Shown in pieces: positions 63,901 through 64,000 of a stretch of 64,000 bases of DNA (the first letter of the stretch is position 1; every line of letters starts with the position of its first letter). Under the pieces are notes generated by a model. That model was given only the letters and a program-made list of their open reading frames with translations. It was not told where the DNA came from and did not search any database. The stretch lies in contig OY987226.1 in assembly GCA_963920705.1 (NCBI GenBank), positions 4,590,501 through 4,654,500 on the forward strand, given 5' to 3'. The translations under genes were made by a program, and so were the position numbers. This DNA is from Odiellus spinosus. Lineage: Eukaryota; Arthropoda; Arachnida; Opiliones; Phalangiidae.

Positions 63901-63986
63901 AATAGGAACGTAATATTCTTTTCTATCTTCGCGGTCAAATTCTTCCAAAGATTCAACAACGGCCATTCCGTCACCATTGGCACCAG
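48665..63986 (-). CDS. CadN: N-cadherin-type classical cadherin, 3' half of gene
   Basis: Thirteen exons, two of them alternatives to each other, were placed from splice signals, frame phase and homology. The order is 63986-63486, 62002-61755, 60509-60232, 59756-59408, 59294-59052, 58928-58748, 58634-58468, 58108-57805, 54210-54030, then 51086-50845 or 50573-50311, then 49506-49261 and 48924-48665. Using the first alternative, the part in view encodes 1,065 residues; upstream exons lie beyond the window. Domains: cadherin repeats, NCCD region, EGF, laminin G, EGF, laminin G, two EGF-like modules, membrane helix and catenin-binding tail. This layout with two laminin G domains fits insect N-cadherin (CadN) and not the shorter E-cadherin (shotgun). 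The protein is a calcium-dependent homophilic adhesion receptor, best known in neural wiring. The tail is nearly identical in kind to fly CadN. Introns carry MITEs. Confidence 0.96.
49261..49506 (-). CDS. CadN: CadN exon: inner half of membrane helix and juxtamembrane domain
   Basis: Begins [19 protein letters not shown], the inner half of the helix plus the basic stop-transfer. Then comes [20 protein letters not shown], the p120-catenin-type acidic segment, and [12 protein letters not shown]. The acceptor ends in TTTTCAAG and the donor is GTAAGTC. Phase is 2 bases in and 1 base out, matching both alternative exons upstream. Confidence 0.95.
49507..50310 (-). other. CadN intron between alternative exon b and the juxtamembrane exon
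   Basis: 804 bp, GT-AG. A short hairpin (ACTGTATGG with CCATACAGT, 8-nt loop) sits near 49902-49928. No further exon-like sequence is seen. Confidence 0.6.
50311..50573 (-). CDS. CadN: CadN alternative exon b: divergent EGF-like module and outer membrane helix
   Basis: Starts C-tgt after the CCGTAG acceptor, encoding [20 protein letters not shown] and then [20 protein letters not shown]. The juxtamembrane stretch has [19 protein letters not shown], then helix sequence [17 protein letters not shown]. The donor is GTAAGAATT. The 263-nt exon has the same entry and exit phase as alternative exon a. Its EGF spacing is altered, with extra Cys near the membrane and potential N-glycosylation sites (NCT and NLS) absent from exon a. 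Fly CadN has a comparable alternative exon pair, 18a/18b. Confidence 0.88.
50845..51086 (-). CDS. CadN: CadN alternative exon a: canonical EGF module and outer membrane helix
   Basis: Follows an ACTATCAG acceptor and encodes [20 protein letters not shown], then a canonical EGF ([34 protein letters not shown]). A short linker LPQLKVMR leads into [16 protein letters not shown], the outer part of the helix. The donor is GTAAGTTT. At 242 nt it ends with one base of a split Ile codon, as alternative b does, so either joins the shared juxtamembrane exon. Confidence 0.92.
51273..51520. repeat. 125-bp imperfect tandem duplication
   Basis: Units starting GAAGTGTAAAATAA at 51273 and 51398 share ATAAGCTTTCAAACGA, AATCTATATTTT and TTGTGTAAAT. 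The second unit runs into TTTACACTTCAC, an inverted form of its own start. Confidence 0.8.
52818..53057. mobile_element. hAT-like MITE, CAGGGACGG ends, 240 bp
   Basis: The termini CAGGGACGGAAATAAG and CTTATTTCCGTCCCTG are perfect inverses. The flanks ACTAAAAC and TTTAAAAC agree at 6 of 8 positions, consistent with a decayed 8-bp duplication. The interior repeats TGTCCGATAACTTTT and GGACAAATGTCC. The 111-bp relative at 63131-63241 keeps only the ends. Confidence 0.82.
54030..54210 (-). CDS. CadN: CadN exon: end of laminin G 2 and start of next EGF
   Basis: Encodes [20 protein letters not shown], the typical laminin G closing Cys segment, then [20 protein letters not shown] and VDLWMIHDC. The acceptor is GACGCAG. 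The donor GTCAGA is weaker than its neighbours, which may matter because it feeds the mutually exclusive pair. Two bases (AG) are left over, giving Arg with exon a and Ser with exon b. Confidence 0.94.
54211..57804 (-). other. CadN intron containing an intact AGCTACG-family MITE
   Basis: 3.6 kb, GT-AG. No exon-like sequence is seen. It includes a poly-T run near 55558-55580, the MITE at 55806-56034, a somewhat GC-richer patch near 56.75-56.96 kb (with GCGAGGTGGCGTAGG) and a G13 tract at 57185-57197. Confidence 0.65.
55806..56034. mobile_element. AGCTACG-family MITE, intact copy
   Basis: The ends TAGCTACGTTCATACTAG and CTAGTGTGAACGTAGCTA are inverse apart from one base, with TA at both borders, as expected for a Tc1/mariner-type TA target. 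The core is 225 bp. The interior matches the copies at 2040-2579 and 22127-22284 (inverse orientation). Confidence 0.78.
57805..58108 (-). CDS. CadN: CadN exon: laminin G domain 2, main part
   Basis: Begins [20 protein letters not shown] after a CTCCTTAG acceptor, then [20 protein letters not shown], the laminin G core with the WH pair, [15 protein letters not shown], and ends VVDNDFQEG before GTAAGC. Starts in phase 0 and leaves one base. Confidence 0.95.
58109..58467 (-). other. CadN intron with an apparent GC-AG splice pair
   Basis: 359 bp. The upstream exon must end in phase 0 at CTAGAG, and the next bases are GCTAGT, not GT. The only nearby GT, five bases on, breaks the frame. Three imperfect copies of about 46 bp with TTTCCCCTGACC (58158-58275) fill the middle; this motif is typical of hAT-derived MITE interiors, as at 22565-22856. 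Confidence 0.7.
58468..58634 (-). CDS. CadN: CadN exon: start of laminin G domain 2
   Basis: Encodes [20 protein letters not shown], then [20 protein letters not shown] and REYCILE. The acceptor is CAAAATAG. The last codon is GAG and the next exon continues IRDKKLRF, which is the normal laminin G strand continuation. This supports the unusual GC donor. Confidence 0.92.
58748..58928 (-). CDS. CadN: CadN exon: second EGF domain
   Basis: Encodes [17 protein letters not shown], then [20 protein letters not shown] and [16 protein letters not shown]. This is a six-Cys EGF module between the two laminin G domains. The acceptor is ATTAACAG; the donor is GTATTTTC after one spare base. Confidence 0.95.
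59052..59294 (-). CDS. CadN: CadN exon: second half of laminin G domain 1
   Basis: Encodes [19 protein letters not shown], then [15 protein letters not shown] and [17 protein letters not shown], the closing laminin G Cys motif. Acceptor CGTTTCAG, donor GTATAG, phase 0 at both ends; 81 codons. Confidence 0.95.
59408..59756 (-). CDS. CadN: CadN exon: end of EGF 1 and first half of laminin G domain 1
   Basis: Opens [19 protein letters not shown] (end of EGF 1), then [32 protein letters not shown] and [12 protein letters not shown]. The acceptor is a long pyrimidine tract ending GATGCAG; the donor is GTCAGT. Completes the split Thr codon from the previous exon. Confidence 0.95.
59757..60231 (-). 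other. CadN intron, low-complexity
   Basis: 475 bp, GT-AG. It is rich in imperfect GTGATTT and GCGATTT repeats on the plus strand. Nothing else recognised. Confidence 0.6.
60232..60509 (-). CDS. CadN: CadN exon: NCCD region end and EGF 1 start
   Basis: Encodes [20 protein letters not shown], then [10 protein letters not shown] and [19 protein letters not shown], and begins EGF 1 with [14 protein letters not shown]. Cys-rich junction typical of the non-chordate classical cadherin domain. Acceptor ATTTCAG, donor GTAAGTTT after two spare bases. Confidence 0.94.
60510..61754 (-). other. CadN intron with a dispersed repeat
   Basis: 1.25 kb, GT-AG. About 61150-61403 is an inverted copy of the element at 7012-7306 (GGACCAATGAGCGA, TTTTCCGGATAAG, AGTTGCATTCTCCCTTT). 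No exon-like sequence. Confidence 0.6.
61755..62002 (-). CDS. CadN: CadN exon: membrane-proximal cadherin region
   Basis: Encodes [20 protein letters not shown], then [38 protein letters not shown] and [11 protein letters not shown]. This matches the segment between the last cadherin repeat and the first EGF in non-chordate classical cadherins. The acceptor follows a pyrimidine tract ending CTTCGAAG; the donor is GTAAGTTT. Confidence 0.94.
62003..63485 (-). other. CadN intron with a hAT-like MITE and a dispersed repeat
   Basis: 1.48 kb, GT-AG. The part 62.88-63.11 kb is an inverted relative of the repeats at 640-900 and 24.03-24.36 kb (AGCCAATCAAATCTCGTCTT; GCCCCCAAAAGATAGCGCC). The MITE at 63131-63241 follows. 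No other exon seen. Confidence 0.6.
63131..63241. mobile_element. hAT-like MITE, CAGGGACGG ends, 111 bp, with perfect 8-bp duplication
   Basis: Ends CAGGGACGGAAGTAAG and CTTATTTCCGTCCCTG; the direct repeat TTTCAGAA is at 63123-63130 and 63242-63249. The 8-bp duplication and CAGGG ends identify a hAT-type insertion. It is an internally deleted relative of 52818-53057 and inserted within the CadN intron. Confidence 0.9.
63486..63986 (-). CDS. CadN: CadN exon: last cadherin repeats
   Basis: First exon visible; an acceptor (TATATCCATAG) lies at its right border, so the exon is complete and the gene continues beyond the window. It holds the end of one cadherin repeat with calcium-site motifs [21 protein letters not shown] and DINDN. 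The following atypical repeat ([47 protein letters not shown]) lacks a closing DxNDN. Two NVT sites may be glycosylated. Donor GTCAGT. Confidence 0.93.
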
Positions 63987-64000
63987 CTATGGATATAAAA

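Overview
The window is nuclear DNA from an animal, most likely an insect or another arthropod. It is AT-rich and intron-containing, dense in small inverted-repeat (MITE-type) elements, and holds parts of two recognisable genes. The species cannot be read from the sequence.

Layout. (1) 1-18.7 kb: no convincing gene. It holds several MITEs, including one nested inside another, a near-perfect hairpin with two RFX/X-box-like palindromes at 10.9 kb, a (TA)n tract at 12.4 kb and a 32-bp tandem satellite at 14.06-15.32 kb. One small minus-strand ORF at 15.6-15.8 kb is of doubtful status. (2) 18.7-20.2 kb, plus strand: a complete three-exon TPPP/p25-alpha gene (tubulin polymerization-promoting protein; ringmaker in flies), 167 residues. 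(3) 20.2-25.2 kb: AT-rich intergenic DNA with repeat copies. (4) 25.24-42.36 kb: about 17 kb of composite tandem repeats. At least five short-period repeat families are interleaved, with higher-order copies about 2.3-2.5 kb apart, a sharp inversion of the array near 37.60 kb and a final block of about 109 visually identical 25-bp units. (5) 42.4-48.6 kb: AT-rich intergenic DNA with three long-TIR elements. (6) 48.66-64.0 kb, minus strand: the 3' half of a classical type III cadherin of the N-cadherin (CadN) type. Thirteen exons can be placed at base resolution, two of them alternatives to each other, and every reading-frame phase closes. The gene continues beyond the right edge.

How the genes work. 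The cadherin part reads, N to C: last cadherin repeats, membrane-proximal cadherin (NCCD) region, EGF, laminin G, EGF, laminin G, EGF, EGF, membrane helix, p120-catenin-type juxtamembrane segment and beta-catenin-binding tail. Two alternative exons each encode the last EGF-like module plus the outer half of the membrane helix. Their phases allow only one to be used per transcript. One cadherin intron appears to use a GC-AG splice pair. TPPP binds and bundles microtubules. Nothing in the sequence links the two genes functionally.

The least explained structure is the composite satellite. Left of the inversion, each unit on the plus strand looks like a strong 3' splice acceptor (a long T tract, then ACAG and G). 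The very long open frames across it follow from a T-rich strand that lacks stop codons and are not evidence of protein coding.
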